Assembly: GCA_907165065.1 (NCBI GenBank) | Contig: OU015527.1 | Span: forward strand, 19,295,686 to 19,359,685 | DNA: 64,000 nucleotides | Reading direction: 5' to 3' | DNA from: Caprimulgus europaeus | Taxonomy: Eukaryota > Chordata > Aves > Caprimulgiformes > Caprimulgidae | Shown: positions 39,101 to 52,600 of the stretch, in pieces | Layout: each line of letters starts with the position of its first letter | Numbering within the stretch: position 1 is the stretch's first letter | The notes under the pieces: model-generated | Databases searched by the model: none | Told to the model about the DNA's origin: nothing | Seen by the model: the letters and a program-made list of their open reading frames with translations, nothing else | Made by a program: the position numbers and the translations under genes

Positions 39101-41395
39101 AGTCTTCCTTTCCTTTGCTTTTTAAAAAAAAATTCTATAAAAATGAAAATATAAACTTCTCAAAGTACAGCATTTCATTCATAGCAATACTGGCTGTTCT
39201 GTCAGTAACTCACCAGCCAGCCTGCAGATTTACAAATAAATGCTATAAAGGGATAAAAATTTCTAATTTTATCACTTTGACACTCCTATCTTTTCAGTAA
39301 GTTCATAGTTATATAAGTACCTGTGCACACATTAAAAAGCATATATAGAAAAAAAAATAATATCAATAGGGATTATAATAGCAACATAATTGTATAGATA
39401 CTGTTTCGTCATGAGACAGATAAATAAAAACATTTTAGTCCTCACCAATACACATGATATCAGCAGAAAGAACATCTAACCAGTGCCCAAAAATCTGATA
39501 TTTCAGATTAGGATGTATGGACTTCAGTTAAATTCAGTTTATCTTTTTACCTGTCTTTCAAATACTAATCCCAAATACACATATTCTTAATGTGAAAGAC
39601 AATATAAATGCAAAGGTAAGAGAATTCTTATGGAAACATAATCTAAGTAAGAAAACATCACTAAGAATGAGAGACTTGAATTATACACACCTCATTCTAG
39701 ATATATGAGCTAGAATTAGTTTAGTAAGCCTTTTAAACACGTCCAAGTCTTTTAAGTGGATCTAACATCGACTGAATTTTGAAAATCTGAGATTCTCAAA
39801 GTGCTTTTGCATAGAAAGATACTAAATTTGCATCTGTTGTTGTCACGTTCAAAGTCACCTGGCCAAAACTATATACTTAACTTTACTACAGTTAGTTCTG
39901 TTCTCTGGAAATCTTCCTTAACAGGCCTCATTTTAGAAGTTTCTATTCCTTGGTGTCACTTTCTTTCTTCTCGTACTCTGAAATGAGACTGATTAATATT
40001 TTCTTTACTTAGTAAAGCTTTAACATCAAGGCTGCATATAGTAAGTTTCTCTAGTGATTAATCTATAGCAAACATTAGCAATCTACTACTTTAGCAATTT
40101 AAAAATAATAAAAACCCAATTAAAATTGTCAGCTAATTGAGAAAAGCAACTTGACCTCTATTCTGAAGATATTTTAAGCCAGTTAATACAAGTAGAGTTA
40201 TATAAATGTTCAATATGAATGGTAAGAAGTACGAAATAAGTAGTGACAAAAACAATGGCTACATATTAAATACAAGGTAGCGTATATTTAAATTTATAGA
40301 TTTAATTTACTGGACTAGATTATATACCATTTTATGTTTAAGTACGTACATACTTATACAACGTGCAAATGTATTAGAACTTATCTAAATCTATTTAAAT
40401 ACACTGAATCTCATTTCCATATTAAATGGGAGTGAAAAAAAAAACCTAAAATATTTATTGATATTTTTCCCCATTCTCCCAGGGAACTTCACTTGGAGGA
40501 TCTGCTAACAAATATGTCTGAACCAGGGGACTGCATTTTGTGCCATGGTTATGCCTTACTGTCAATATACACAGTGGCTTAAGATTCATTTACAAATTAA
40601 TTTACATAAAGACGTTGGAAATCACAAGATACTGTCTGATTGACTCAAAAATAAAACAGAAAAAAGTCACTAAATCTTTAGAAAATTATCTCCATCTAAA
40701 AGTTAGCTCTAAAAACATTCTCTCTTGTTCACGATTATCCTGACAACAACTTTTCTCTCTTTACTTATTAATAAAGTATTACTTCTCATTTCCTATAACA
40801 GTTCAGATATACTTCACCACTCAAAAAGGTGAAAGCAGAGAAGATTACAAAGGGTGTACAGCCACCAAAATGTAAAAAGAAGTGGAGGAGTGCATGCAAT
40901 ACTGCATTAAAATGAGTCTGTTTCCTAACTTGAGACAGGACAGGAAATTGTTCCAAACCACTTGCTTTATCATCACACATGCTACTTGTAACAGTGCAGT
41001 GCTATGGCCTCTGACCCGTTGCCCCTCATTACACTTGTCCTCACCTTAAAATCTGAACAGAAGCTATTTCTTCCCAATTTGGATTCTTCATGACATTAGT
41101 AACTCTGTCTCAGCTACCGTCCTGGCAGTGACGTTTACCTGCCATCACTAGGCAGTGATGTTTATTACTCTTCTCTGCTCCACTGTCACCCGTATGACCT
41201 CTTTGTGCTTCTGTAAGACAATCAGTCAATTGATGATGGTCATCCTTAGGGGCAGCATACACTTGCTTACCAGGCTGACCTGCCTCCTGTCTATAGCAGC
41301 TACATCTTCATAAAATGTGTCTATCCACTTAACCTTCAGGAGATATGGGAAGGGTAGGTTGTCTTGATCACTGTATGGTTTTACATAGCAAGATT
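36171..41395. other. AT-rich unique sequence
   Basis: No gene, RNA or element is recognisable. Minor simple sequence occurs at 36556-36572 (AAAT/TAAA units) and 37822-37839 (T run). Confidence 0.5.
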
Positions 41396-41797
41396 TTGGT
41401 ATTGGGCCGGGAAAAGGTTGGAAGGGCAGGAAGGATGCAGAGGTGGGTCCTGTGAGAAGAGACCAGGGACTGCTCCTGTGTTGGACAAAATCAGTTCCAG
41501 GTGTATTCAAAATGGACCCCATGCTGGCCAAACTTGGGCCCATCAGCAGCCTCTGTAATAATACATGTAAGAAAGGATAAAATAATGTGCAGCAGCTATG
41601 AGACAGAGAAGTGAGACAATGCATGTGAGAAAGCCCTGCAGACACAGGAGTCATGATGAAGGAGACAGAGGAGGTGCTCCAGGTGCAGAGCAGAGACTGC
41701 CCTGTATACCCTGGAGAAGATCAGGGTGAAGCTGGTTGTCCCCCTACAGCCCATGAAAGATCATACTAGAGCAGATATTCACATTGCATCCCATAGT
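41396..41797 (+). mobile_element. Degraded LTR fragment, family of the 45.7 kb LTR
   Basis: Aligns by eye with the first part of the LTR at 45749-46836. It starts 'ggtattgggccggg', followed by 'gtgggtcctgtgagaag', 'caaaatggaccccatgctggcc', 'gggcccatcagcagcctctgta', 'gaggaggtgctccaggtgc', 'agcagagactgccctg', 'gctggttgtccccctacagcccatg' and 'agagcagatattcac'. After about 41797 the match stops, so the 3' two thirds are missing. It is more diverged than the two long copies, hence older. Confidence 0.75.
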
Positions 41798-44700
41798 GGT
41801 AACTCAGATCTCAATATATTCTGTGATACTATAATTTCATAAAGCTACCTTTCTGAAATGAATCCTACAGTAATTAAGACTTCCAGGCATTATCATATTA
41901 ATTGAGTTGTTCTGCAGATTCTGTACTGGCATTTTGGTCCATTGTATCTTGCTGGAAGAAAGCATTACTGCATATTTCTACAAAACTTAACCCAGGATTT
42001 AAAGGATTTCAAATACACTCTGTCTCACAAGGCAGAGAGATCTGCTTGATGTGACAGTTTCTAAAAGATCAGATACATCTAAGGAAGAAAGAGCCTTTCT
42101 CCAGTAAAATGAAGTGCAAGAAGTGAGTTAAGTGAAACCTGCAACCAAAAAGGAAGGGTATTCTGACAGACCACCACAGCAAACAAAGGTAAAGGAAAGC
42201 CCCTTCTGTGACGGTACTCTTCACACATCATTTGCACGTAACACAAAGGAACTTTTCATAATGCTTTTGAATTATTTGGATTAAAAATGCTCTGACAAAA
42301 ATTACACTTGTTAAACTCTAGAATGTGCTGAAGATATGTACTTTAGAGGCCTTCTAGGGAAATATAAGCATCTTTATCAAACCTCTGTCCTGTTATCTGC
42401 TGGCTTGCACCACAGATTCTTTGCGTATGGATCTGCTATAATTACTGTCCCAGTAAATTGTGTGTCTAGTATCACCATGCAAACGTTCACAGAAAGTTCA
42501 TATTTATGCCAGGGCTTAAAGTTTTACTCATGAAATATAAATCTTCTGCATTTCCAGATCCATATCACTCTCCTTGGATGATCAGTAGTTTAAAATTACT
42601 GGGAGACATATATCAGTATGGTTTCTAAATTAGAGCTTCCACACTGTCAGTCATTATGTTTTATTTTGGGTTTTTTAAACATAATTTTATGTTTTAAAAA
42701 AACTAAAATATATTATAAAAGAAAGGTAAGGAAATCTTAGATTCTCTTCTGAAATATAATATTTTCCCCCTTAAATTTTTAGTGGAAAAATACCACTTGA
42801 ACTGCTATAGTTAGAATGAATGTAAACATCTTTTTCCTGCTGTTTCCACCCTCTACTGGTCTTTTGGACTACTGGTCTACTGTATTGTTTACAATGTGTT
42901 ATATCCTCACTTTCAGAGCATTTTCAGACACCACAAGGAGTTTCAGAGCACTGGGTGACATACTGCCAGCAAGCCACATGTCAGGAACAGTGAGGGTAAG
43001 CACTTGAAGGCAGTCCACATCTTGCTAATATCTCTCCAAAACCACTGCTAGCTATACAAAAAAATTAACATCTGCTTTAAACCCTGAGCAAAACAGAATG
43101 GTCCGTTACCCTGTATTATCTTGTATATGCTGAACACTAAGCAAATAATTTCTCATACCCCTTGCTTCTATTGTAGGTTTTGAGAGCCAAATCAAATAAA
43201 AGTGCCATATGGTCCACATACCAAGTTTATAAAAACATTGTAGCAATTCCTTCTAAAGAAAAAGCACCTTGGATGGAATTTGTTTTAGTTCTGAAGTTAT
43301 TAAGTTCTAAAACAGAAATTTGAAAACGAAAACATGAAGTTACCCGCCTTAATACCTACAGTTTGAAAATTTGTTTTATATTGATCAATCTCTAATACTC
43401 TCCAAAACATGTTTTGGGTCTTTCCTGTAGTGGTTCTTGTAAGGCTTAATAGAGAGCCCATGCTGTAATTTCTCACCCTGTGAGGAATGCTCACATTTCT
43501 GTTTCCCTTTCTTTCAGGAGGTTGTCTCAGCTTGCTCAGTGAATGTTGACAACCTGACATCTCAGAAGCCCGGTAGAGGCTGAGCCTCCACTGTGTCCTC
43601 AGCTGTATTGCTACCAAATCCTTAGCATATGTCTCTTCACAGCAACTGTGGTGCAGTGGTATTTCCTGATTTCAACAGCTATCCGAGGCGTTAATTTTTT
43701 AAAGAAATTCTATAAAGTGTAACAGAAAAACATGAAGCAGATTCACAAAGAACTCTTTAATTTGGCTACTCATAAACGTTACAGTGAATCGTGCAGTATT
43801 TCAGTGCCATTACTGGTATCACAATTCCTGTATTTTAACTGTTTTGTAATTTATCTTAATTCTTGAGGAAATACTGTAATTCCCAACCTCTTGTCAGCTC
43901 CTATTGCGCATCTCACTTACATAGCACAGTATGATGGTCTGGTAAAAGTACAGAAAATTCCCTAAAATAACACAAAATACCTTTCATCTAAACACCATGA
44001 ACCTAATTTTAGCTGAACAGAAGAATAATTCAATTTAGGTAAGGTTTTGCAGATTTTGAAAACAGTATTTTGTTTATTTCCAAATCTGTAAGAAAAGAGA
44101 AAAAAAATGAAGTAGAAACATGTTATTTGCAGAGATTTTCTTCAACTGCTTGTGACACTAATATACGCTGAAGAATGAAAATATTTAAGAATATAGATAA
44201 AAAGAGTAGGGGAGAACTCCCTAGTTTTTCTCTACAATATAACTTTGCTGAAGCTGGCACCATTCATGAAGTGTTTTGATTAAATCAACTTTTCCTGATG
44301 GAAATCCATTCACTGAAATTTATTCATCAGAGTAAGCTGAAAAAATTAGAAAATATCAATCCAATTAGCTATGTGTAACGTTTTAGCAGCAAACTCAATA
44401 CTTGTATGAAAATCAGACAGTCTTGAAGACTCCTACATCTCATGACTTTAGTAACTAATATTAGGATTCCCTGTTGGCAATGTTTATTTCTATAACATCC
44501 CCAAAGAATCTTAAATCGGAAGTGATGTCTTCTGTAGTTTCACCAGAAATCACCATTTTAAAAAATCAGGCAGAGCAAAATCAACATTATGATATTGGGG
44601 TTTTGCGATTTTGTTTGACAAATGCTGTTTGAATCAAAATCTATAGTCTTTGAAGTAGCAGAATAATAAAGAAAGGTTTAGGTAAGTGCTGTGTTTGTTC

Positions 44701-44887
44701 AGTGACATAACATTGGAAATTTTTAAGAAAATTAAAGGGTAAAATCTACCTTCTGAATACAAGCAAGACAGTGCAGCACTAGAGTAAGCCAAAGAGGCTG
44801 TGGAACTTCTGTCTTTGGAGATTTTTCTAGAGGCAGCTAGAAAAAGCCATAAATTACCTACTCAGACATTGGTAATAATCTTGTTTC
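41798..44887. other. Unique sequence, no gene seen
   Basis: I see no recognisable coding or repeat feature. Open frames of 60-105 residues have no known motif. Confidence 0.5.
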
Positions 44888-44950
44888 AAGTTGGAGGTGG
44901 GACAAAGTGACCTCCAGAAATCCTCCCCAAACAGCATTTTTATGGTTCTA
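44888..44950 (+). mobile_element. CR1 3'-end fragment
   Basis: 'aggtgggacaaagtgacctcc', 'agaaatcctccccaaa' and 'atttttatggttcta' match the CR1 3' UTR (gttggactagatgacctc, agaggtcccttccaacc, attctatgattcta). It is about 60 bp, old and strongly truncated. Confidence 0.6.
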
Positions 44951-45701
44951 CAGAAAAAGCATCAGGGTTTTACCAAGAAGTATTTATTGATTGCAAATCT
45001 TAGTAGAAAATAATGTATTGGGAAAACATATAAATGACATGAAAAATATGCTAATATTGAAATATACTTCAAATGAATATATTAGGCTGATTTATTTTTA
45101 AACTCAGTAACTGAAGGCCATTTGTCATGTAAGCAAGCAAGTGGAGAATAAGCCTAATGCATTTCAAATGTGGCAGAATTTCTAAAGCTCATCACAATAC
45201 ATTCAAAAGGATTGCTTCCAGACAAAGATAGTAGAGGCTCAAGGATTATTAAAATATAGTCTCATATATGAGTAATTAGTTACATTCACACATGTCCTCC
45301 AACAAACTGGAATACTTTCCTATATGCAAAAATAGAAAGTGTGCTCTTCACACAGACATGCTCTCTGCAAATATATGTTCATATAAGAAAATGAATTAAT
45401 GTTCAACAAGATACTGCTAGAAGTCCTCTAAAATGAAATAATTTCAATAATTATTTCAGTCATATTCAAAAAGTACAAATTGGGTATCCTGGAAGTCAAT
45501 GGTAAAATCTTCTATCAATAATTCACCTTCAATAATAATTCCTTCCTATAGGGATCAACTAGAATACTGGAGTTCTATAGACTTCTAATAAATACATTTC
45601 AGCACAAGCATCTTAAAGAACATACTCAAATGATTTCACTTAACACTTCCAGTCTTATACTAGTTTTGGCTAGGTTAGAGTCAAATTTATTCATCGTATC
45701 T
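44951..45701. other. AT-rich unique sequence
   Basis: I see nothing recognisable. Confidence 0.5.
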
Positions 45702-47066
45702 CAGGAAAAGGGGAAATGGCTTTAAGCTGAAAGAGGGTAGGTTCAGATTGGGTTTGCATGGCAGAAGCTTCCCCCATGTCCGACCTGACACAGCCAATGC
45801 CAGTGGCTACAAGAAGGGACCCGCCGCTGGCCAAGGCCGAGCCCATCAGTAACACCTCTGTGATAACATAATTAAGGAAAAAAAAATGGAAGAGAAGAGA
45901 GGAAAAAACAAAAGCTGCACACTTTGCAGCTGGAGAGAGGAGTGAGAAGATGTGAGAGAAAGAACTCCACAGGCACCAAGGTCAGTGAAGAAGGAGGGGG
46001 TGGGGGTGCTCCAGGTGCCAGAGCAGAGATTCCCCTGCAGCCTGTGGTGAAGACCATGGTGAGGCAGGCTGTCCCCCTGCAGCCCATGGAGGTCCATGGT
46101 GGAGCAGATGTTCACCTGTAGCCCGTGGAGGACCCCACGCCAGAGCAGGTGGGTGCCCAAAGGAGGCTGTGACCCCGTGCGAAACCTGTGCTGGAGCAGG
46201 TTCCTGTCAGGACCTGTAGCCCATGGAGAGAGGAACCCACACCGGAGCAGGTTTGCTGGCAGGACTTGGGACCCCACAGGGGACCCACGCTGGAGCAGTC
46301 CCTTCCTGAAGGACTGCACCTCATGGAATGGACCCAGACTGGAGCAGTTCATAAAGAACTGTCAGTCATGGGAAGGACTCATGCTGGAGAAGTTGGTGGA
46401 GGACTGTCTCTCATGAGAGGGACCCCTCGCTGGTGCAGGGGAAGGAGTCCTCCCCCTGAGGAGGAAGCAGTGGCAGAAACGTGTGATGAACTGACCCCAA
46501 CCCCATTCCCTGTTCCCCTGTGCCTCTGGGGGGAGGAGGTGGAAATAGGGAAAGAAGTTAATCCCGGGAAGAAGGGAGGGGTGGGGGAGGTGTTTTAAGA
46601 TTTGGTTTTACTTCTCATTATCCTCTAATTTTGATTGGTAATAAAATAAATTTGTTTTTTCCCCCAAGTCGAGTCTGTTTGGCCTGTGCCAGTAACTGGT
46701 GAGTGATCTCTCTCCGTCCTTATCTCCACCCATGAGCTTTTCGCTATATTTTTCTCCCCCTGCCCAGTTGAGGAGGGGGAGTGATAGAGTGGGCTTTGGT
46801 GGGCATCCGGCCTCTAGTCAGGATCAACCCACCACAAGATATTAGGAAGAAATTCTTCACTGTGAGGGTGGTCAGACACTGGCACAGGTTGACCAAAGAA
46901 GTTGTGGATGCCCCCTCCCTGGAAGTGTTCAAGGCCAGGCTGGATGAGGCTTTGAGCAACCTGGTCTAGTGGAAGGTGTCCCTGCTCATGGCAGGGGGGT
47001 TGGAACTAGATGATCTTCAAGGTCCCTTCCAGTCCAAACCATTCTATGATTCTATGATTCTATAGG
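45702..47066 (+). mobile_element. CR1 3' end, split by an LTR insertion
   Basis: Two collinear CR1 pieces. The left (about 45702-45748) reads 'ggggaaatggctttaagctg' and 'aagagggtaggttcagat'. The right (46837-47066) resumes at 'agatattaggaagaaattc' and runs to the CR1 terminus with ATTCTATG repeats at about 47042-47062. The right piece keeps ORF2 C-terminal codons (DIRKKFFTVRVVRHW..., KARLDEALSNLV) and the ORF2 stop at 46967-46969. The four bases AGAT are present on both sides of the inserted LTR, as expected for a duplicated target. The CR1 is therefore older than the LTR. Confidence 0.92.
45749..46836 (+). mobile_element. Solo LTR (endogenous retrovirus), 1.09 kb, inside CR1
   Basis: Reverse-complement relative of the LTR at 21472-22602. 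It begins TGGGTTTGCATGG, contains the complement of the 'ctgctccagcgtggg' unit array (46130-46440), an AATAAA in the AT-rich stretch near 46642-46650, and ends ...CAACCCACCACA. It is flanked by AGAT at 45745-45748 and 46837-46840. The polyadenylation signal near the CCACCACA end sets the sense as plus. The left terminus is a few bases shorter than the other copy. There are no internal genes. Similarity to the 21.5 kb copy is high along the whole length. Confidence 0.9.
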
Positions 47067-47069
47067 GTT

Positions 47070-47581
47070 CTATGTTTTAGTTTTCTGCTGAAAATAGCGT
47101 TCATAACACAGGGATGTTTTAATTACTGCTAAGCAGTGCTTACACAGCATCAAAACTTTTTCTGTTTGTCACACCATCCCACCAGCGAGTAGGTTGGGGT
47201 TACACAAGAAGCTGGGAGGGGACACAGTAGGGTCAGTTGGCCTCAACTGACCAAAGGAATATTTCATACCATGACTCAGCAATAAAAGCTGTGGAAGAAG
47301 GAGGAAGAGGAGTATGATGGAATTGTGACGTTTGTCTTCCCAAGTAATTGCTACACCTGAAGGAGTCCTGCTTTCCTGGAGATGACTGCGCACCTGCCTG
47401 CTGATAGGAATTCCTTGTTTTGCTTTGCTTACATGTGTGGCTTTTGTTTTCCCTATCAATCTGCTTTTATCTCAGCCCACATGTTTTCTCGCTTTTTCCC
47501 TTTGGATTTTCTCCCCATCCTGCTAGGGGAAGTGAGTGATCAGTTGTGTGGGGCTCAGCTTCCAGCTGGGGTTAAACCACA
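47070..47581 (+). mobile_element. LTR (ERVL-like), diverged, next to the CR1 tail
   Basis: Resembles the LTR at 33456-34071. Blocks are 'gttcataacacagggatgttttaattactgctaagcagtg', 'acacaagaagctgggagggg', 'ctgaccaaaggaatatttcatacc', 'tttatctcagcccac', 'ttctccccatcctgctagggg' and an end '...ctggggttaaaccaca'. The opening part of the LTR is short or missing where it meets the CR1 tail at about 47067-47076. No target duplication is visible. A fossil without internal genes. Confidence 0.8.
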
Positions 47582-49155
47582 AGTCTGATCTGGAAAGACT
47601 TTTATGGGCAAAAGCAGCCCATTCTGCTCCTCTGAACATGGCATCTCTGCCCAAATTTATGCTAGTGTAGCAATGCATGACATTCAAAGGATCTAATCTC
47701 TGATTTGCTGCAATCTTTTAAACATGTTTACTTCTACTTCAAGGACATCTTTCAAGACTTTTGGCTTTAGTGAGTCTACCAAATTGTAATAAGTTCAAAA
47801 TTAGGACAACTGAAAATTTTCAAAGTACATGTGTTCAGCTTTGGGCTGTTCTTTTTCCTCTTTTTTACTCATCTGTTAAACTCTGGTGCAGACCTGGATG
47901 AAAGAACAACAAAACAGTGAGGACTTCCATGGCCCCTTGAAAAAGAGTGTATGTAGGATGAAGACACAGAAGTGGTATAAAGTCACTTTAATTCTCTTTG
48001 TTCCTCATGTGCAAACATATCCGCTTGTCAAATTCTAAACCTTCATATTGATAATACAGAAAGTGCAAGAATCTATATACAATCTACTGCAATATCTATT
48101 GCAAAATCTGCTGCACTAGGAAACATGGCAAAAATAAAAAATGGAGAATACTTACAAAAAGGCAAGAAAAAAGACTAGCTAGAAGTTACAAAGTATGTCT
48201 TAAGTTTTTGTCTAATTTCATGCAAAAGCGGACATGCATTCAGCCAAATGGTCACCTCTTGTAAGTAGACCCTATACTTGCTATTCTCACTCCTGCTTTA
48301 TCATGTTATGAGACGTTAACACTTGAAACAAAAAGTTCCATTAACATACTAAAAAGTTATTACAACAGAAAAAGTGGTTTGAGTCTTACTATGGATTTGA
48401 ATATAACATTTCATGTTTCCATTTGTAGTTAGTCATCCTGGAAAACATATAGCTGTAAAACACCATTATCAGTTTGGTTGACAAATAGAATAACAGATAT
48501 TAAGGTAAGGCAAAAAATATTTTTAGGGTCCCTGCCAGCTCCTGTGTGTGTATCATGCTGGTCTTTAATTTCATGTTTTTTTCTGCTGAAGGATGTCTGC
48601 CTTACTTGAGGAAACTTTCAAATAACTACCTTAAGTTGGCTGATTTGAAAAAGCACACCATTGCTTCAGACTTTCAAATTATTTCATTTTTTCACAAATC
48701 TGAATTCTTTGATCATTCATAGAATTCTGTAAAATTCGTCCACTGATACATTTAAAATAAATTTGGGATAACAATCCCCTTTAGACTATAACAGTAAATA
48801 GTTACACAAATGGTAGCTCAGTGGATACTGATTATTATAGCAACTTCAGGTCTGTACTAGTTTCTGGGACTGATATCTCTCCAGAATAATAGGAAGCACT
48901 GGCGCTTATCAATAATATTAACTCCCTCGCCCTCATATTGCAATTCCTTTCACATTCATATATTTCTAAGGCAGTAGTTCTCTGAAATATTGGGTAACAA
49001 TGCTTTTTTAAAGTTACCAAACTACCTAAACAGCTGTCCTAGAAATTTTCTACTAAGAACTCTGCTAAGCAGAATGAACTTGACATTCACAACTATTCTG
49101 AAAAGGGTCCTTCTTTTCTTCATTGTTTTATGAGCTTCATCAGTCTAAATTCAGT
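47582..49155. other. AT-rich unique sequence
   Basis: No supported feature. Confidence 0.5.
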
Positions 49156-49160
49156 GTTAA

Positions 49161-49624
49161 TGTGGTGGTTTAACCACAGTAGGACCATACAGTCCTCCAT
49201 TTACTACCCCCACCCAGTGAAATGGGAAGGGAGTCACAACAAAGGGGCACAGGATTAGGATGGGGACTCTCTGGTGGGATGGAGAGGAGAAAATATAAAT
49301 GAATGGGGCTCAGGAGTCGAGACACGAGCAGTTTACTGGAATGGTAAGGAAGAGAGAAACACCACCAAACCACAACAACAACAATACTAATGAAACAATG
49401 TACAACACAAGTGATACACGGGACCCAATGGCACCACACGCCCGGCTCCCAAACCGCAGTATCCAGCACCTCCCCCCTTCCCAGAACTTCCCTGTTTAAA
49501 TCCTGAACATGACGTCCATACACATGCTATGGAATACCGGCTTTGGCCCTTTGTCATCTGCCCCAGCTGCTCCCCACCCAGTTCCCTGGGAACAATTAAC
49601 TCTGTCCTAACCAAACCCAGGACA
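49161..49624 (-). mobile_element. Solo LTR (ERVL-like), 464 bp
   Basis: TG...CA ends: TGTGGTGGTTTAACCACAG at the left and CCAAACCCAGGACA at the right. Flanks are GTTAA at 49156-49160 and GTTAG at 49625-49629, an imperfect 5-bp duplication. The left end contains a near-palindrome, GTGGTT-T-AACCAC (49165-49177). An AAC-rich tract (about 49370-49388) sits in the position where relatives have AT-rich simple repeats. Its plus-oriented relatives end in ...GTTAAACCAC(x)ACA, so this copy is in antisense. No internal genes. Confidence 0.85.
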
Positions 49625-52600
49625 GTTAGCAAGCTAGAGTAATATGTCCTTTGTCAGATTAAATAAACAGTACTTTTATTATAATAGATACTTTTTAAAA
49701 TTTAAATTGACTTATATTTTATTTAAATAAGAAATAATCTACTCTTTGTACTGTGTGAGTGAATGGAGACATAATTTAAGTTTACACAGGGACCTTTCAC
49801 ATTTCAAGCAATACAGTGCTATCAATAAGCAAAAAAAAAAATTCTGTAGTTCACAAACTAGCAGGATCTGCTTTAGAAATTATTGTCAACTGAAAAAAAA
49901 AAAAATCACAAAATTTCATTGGGTACATTCAGACATATACTATAATGTCTCTATAGTCCTCACATTAGCAAGGGACTAGAGCAAACCTTTACTGAAGCAG
50001 GTCCCTTTACTTTGTTTGTGTACATTTTTCTGTCTGAAGGTGATGGGGGAATAAAATAAATTTAGTGAGATAATGTGAAATGTACAGTGCAGCACATTCT
50101 GCTTACTGATTGTCATTAGTAGTACTTCAGTAATAGTCTCTTCCTATATATGCCCAAAGCTGAACTAAAGGATTAAATTCTTAATTTTTTTTAAACTGAA
50201 GCTTTGAGGAGAACATTCTATGCTTTATGTTAAATTTTAATAGTCATAATTTAATAAATTAAAGTAATAATTTATTATTATAATTAAATAAATTATAGTC
50301 ATAAATTTAATAGTTATTGTTCTAGACTGAATTTATCTACTGTGTTGCTGTGAAAGAGCATCTCTTTTGTCCCAGGAGTGAGGCAAGATTTAAGAAAAGT
50401 GCATGGTTTTTGAAAACCTTTGTTTCTGTGATTGTTTCACTACATATGGGAGATAAGAACAAAGATTCTGCTGGAATTTAATCTTTTGCATGTAGTAGAT
50501 TTATTTATGCACTTTAAAATAATTTGTGAAAATGAAAGAATTATTTTTGTTCAGAAATATTTCAAATGAAGCAATTCTCAAAATTATTTTTTTAAATTTG
50601 AATGAGCAGTTTATGATAGAACAGATCTTTGAGCTCCCCAGAGTTAGGACTGCATTGATAAAGTGCTGTAACGCACGACTGAATTATTTAAACAAATAGG
50701 ACTTAACAAAGTTTTAACCTATCTATCTTTTGAATTTTTCATCACAAATCAATTGCATAGACAAGTATTTGTAATGTAGAAAAGTATTTATAAACTCATT
50801 CAGATAATTAAATACCACATTTTTACCCTAGAATACATTGTGGGTACAAAATCAGAGGATGTATGCAGAGATGGGGATTTCAAAACATTGAGTACATTTA
50901 AATAGAATTTTAAAATTAATTTCTAAAAAAAAAACCCTGAGTCAGAAAATTATCTAGACATACACATTAAATACCTTGAGATATAGTTGTCACTGATCAT
51001 TTGTGAGAAGACAGGAATCTTTACAGCTGAAATAATTACAGTAAATCTGCCAAACTTTCAAGGAGGGTCTAATATAAATTACAATCAACCCCAAAAAACC
51101 AAGTCCATCTGTATTTGTACACATGACAACAAAATGTCTCCCTTTGAATGTATCATAGAACACTTAACAATTAATATGTATTTGAGAAATTGTGGAAAAA
51201 AATTGTAGTTGCCACAAAAATAAAATATGATCACAGGTAAATCTATAGACTAACAATTTTCATTAAAAAAGGAAAAGCCGATGTTTATGTGTTTTTCACA
51301 AACACTTTATCTTAATCTGCATAAAATATTTCAAAGCTGTAGAAGAAAGCACCAGCCATTGAGAAAAAATATTAGACCAGCTCATTACATGTAAATACAA
51401 CCATGCAAAAATGCTAGAAATCAGAATAATGTCAGTTCCCCGTGGGCGGGCTTAAATAGGGGAAGAATAGGGAATGTAAGAAATGTGAAACCCAGGAGAA
51501 ATTTTCTAAAACATTTTGGCTCAAGATGCATCATCACTAGAAAAGTTAAAATTTAAATTTTCATTGATCTAAATTACTCAGTTGCTTTTGTTTGTGTTCA
51601 CAAAAAAGTTCATCAAGGTATTGCAAGTGGGGTGGCTGTGCTAGATGTTCAGAAATAACAGAAATAGAGGTGACAAAATGTTGTTCCTTTTATTGTGAGA
51701 TTCTTTGCTTGAAGTCTAGTCTGGGAGTCATCAGTGAGAAGTTAGGCTTATTGGTCTTTCACCTTGACTGAAATTTGCAAGTTTAAAGTAAAAAGATAGA
51801 TTAGGGGTATTAGGCTGCTTGCAGAGTTACAAGCTGCTGCACATTGAAACATGAAACAACAGTACAAACATGTCTCATTCCCAGCCTCTTTCCTTCATCA
51901 GTTGTGTCATGACATTTCTGAGATAAAATGTATCTCAAACTATTGGTTATTAAGGCCATATACTACTCATGGCAATAACAGTGACACCTTCCACTTGGAC
52001 ATCTATCTGAGCATCTTCTCCTGAACTTGAAAGCTGTACCAAGTGAGAGTTTGGAAGAGGTGGAAAGAATACATTCAGGATTTTCCATCTGAGGTCCTAA
52101 TGCACATTAAGTGATGCATCTGGGCTCTTTCACCACAAAAATTAGCAAAAAATATCAGTAAATTAATGTATCCTTTACTTTATTTAAATAATGTACTCCA
52201 TTACAAAAAGTTTTCTCAGACTAATATGATTTCTATCAGTGTGCATCACACAACGGTAGTAACCACTGCACATAGATTTGTGTTTCCTACTTTTTAAAGC
52301 AAACCAATGAAATACTATTCTGCATAATTTTTAAAGTTGGTGAAACATTGGTTGGTGACTGCTAAGTCATATTGATGCTTTTAGCCCTTGAGCGATTGTG
52401 TGTACATAACAATTACTTAGACCTGTGACTATATTCTCATGTATTTCTGTGTAAAATTAATGTTTCAGTTAGCTGGGCTATGGTTCGTAGTAACAGTATT
52501 GAGAGCACCGACTTTTTTTGTCTGTTGGGGTACACATAGAAAAAAACTTTCAACGTCTTGTTTATCCAGCACAATGTTAACAATAATAGCATGCCAAATA

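Noticed and set aside
45846-46598. Frames of 106-168 residues on both strands
   Set aside because: Same GC-rich LTR repeat array in the other orientation; translations mirror those of the 21.5 kb LTR and are not genes.
49170-49632. Minus-strand frames of 117 and 81 residues
   Set aside because: They lie within the solo LTR at 49161-49624.
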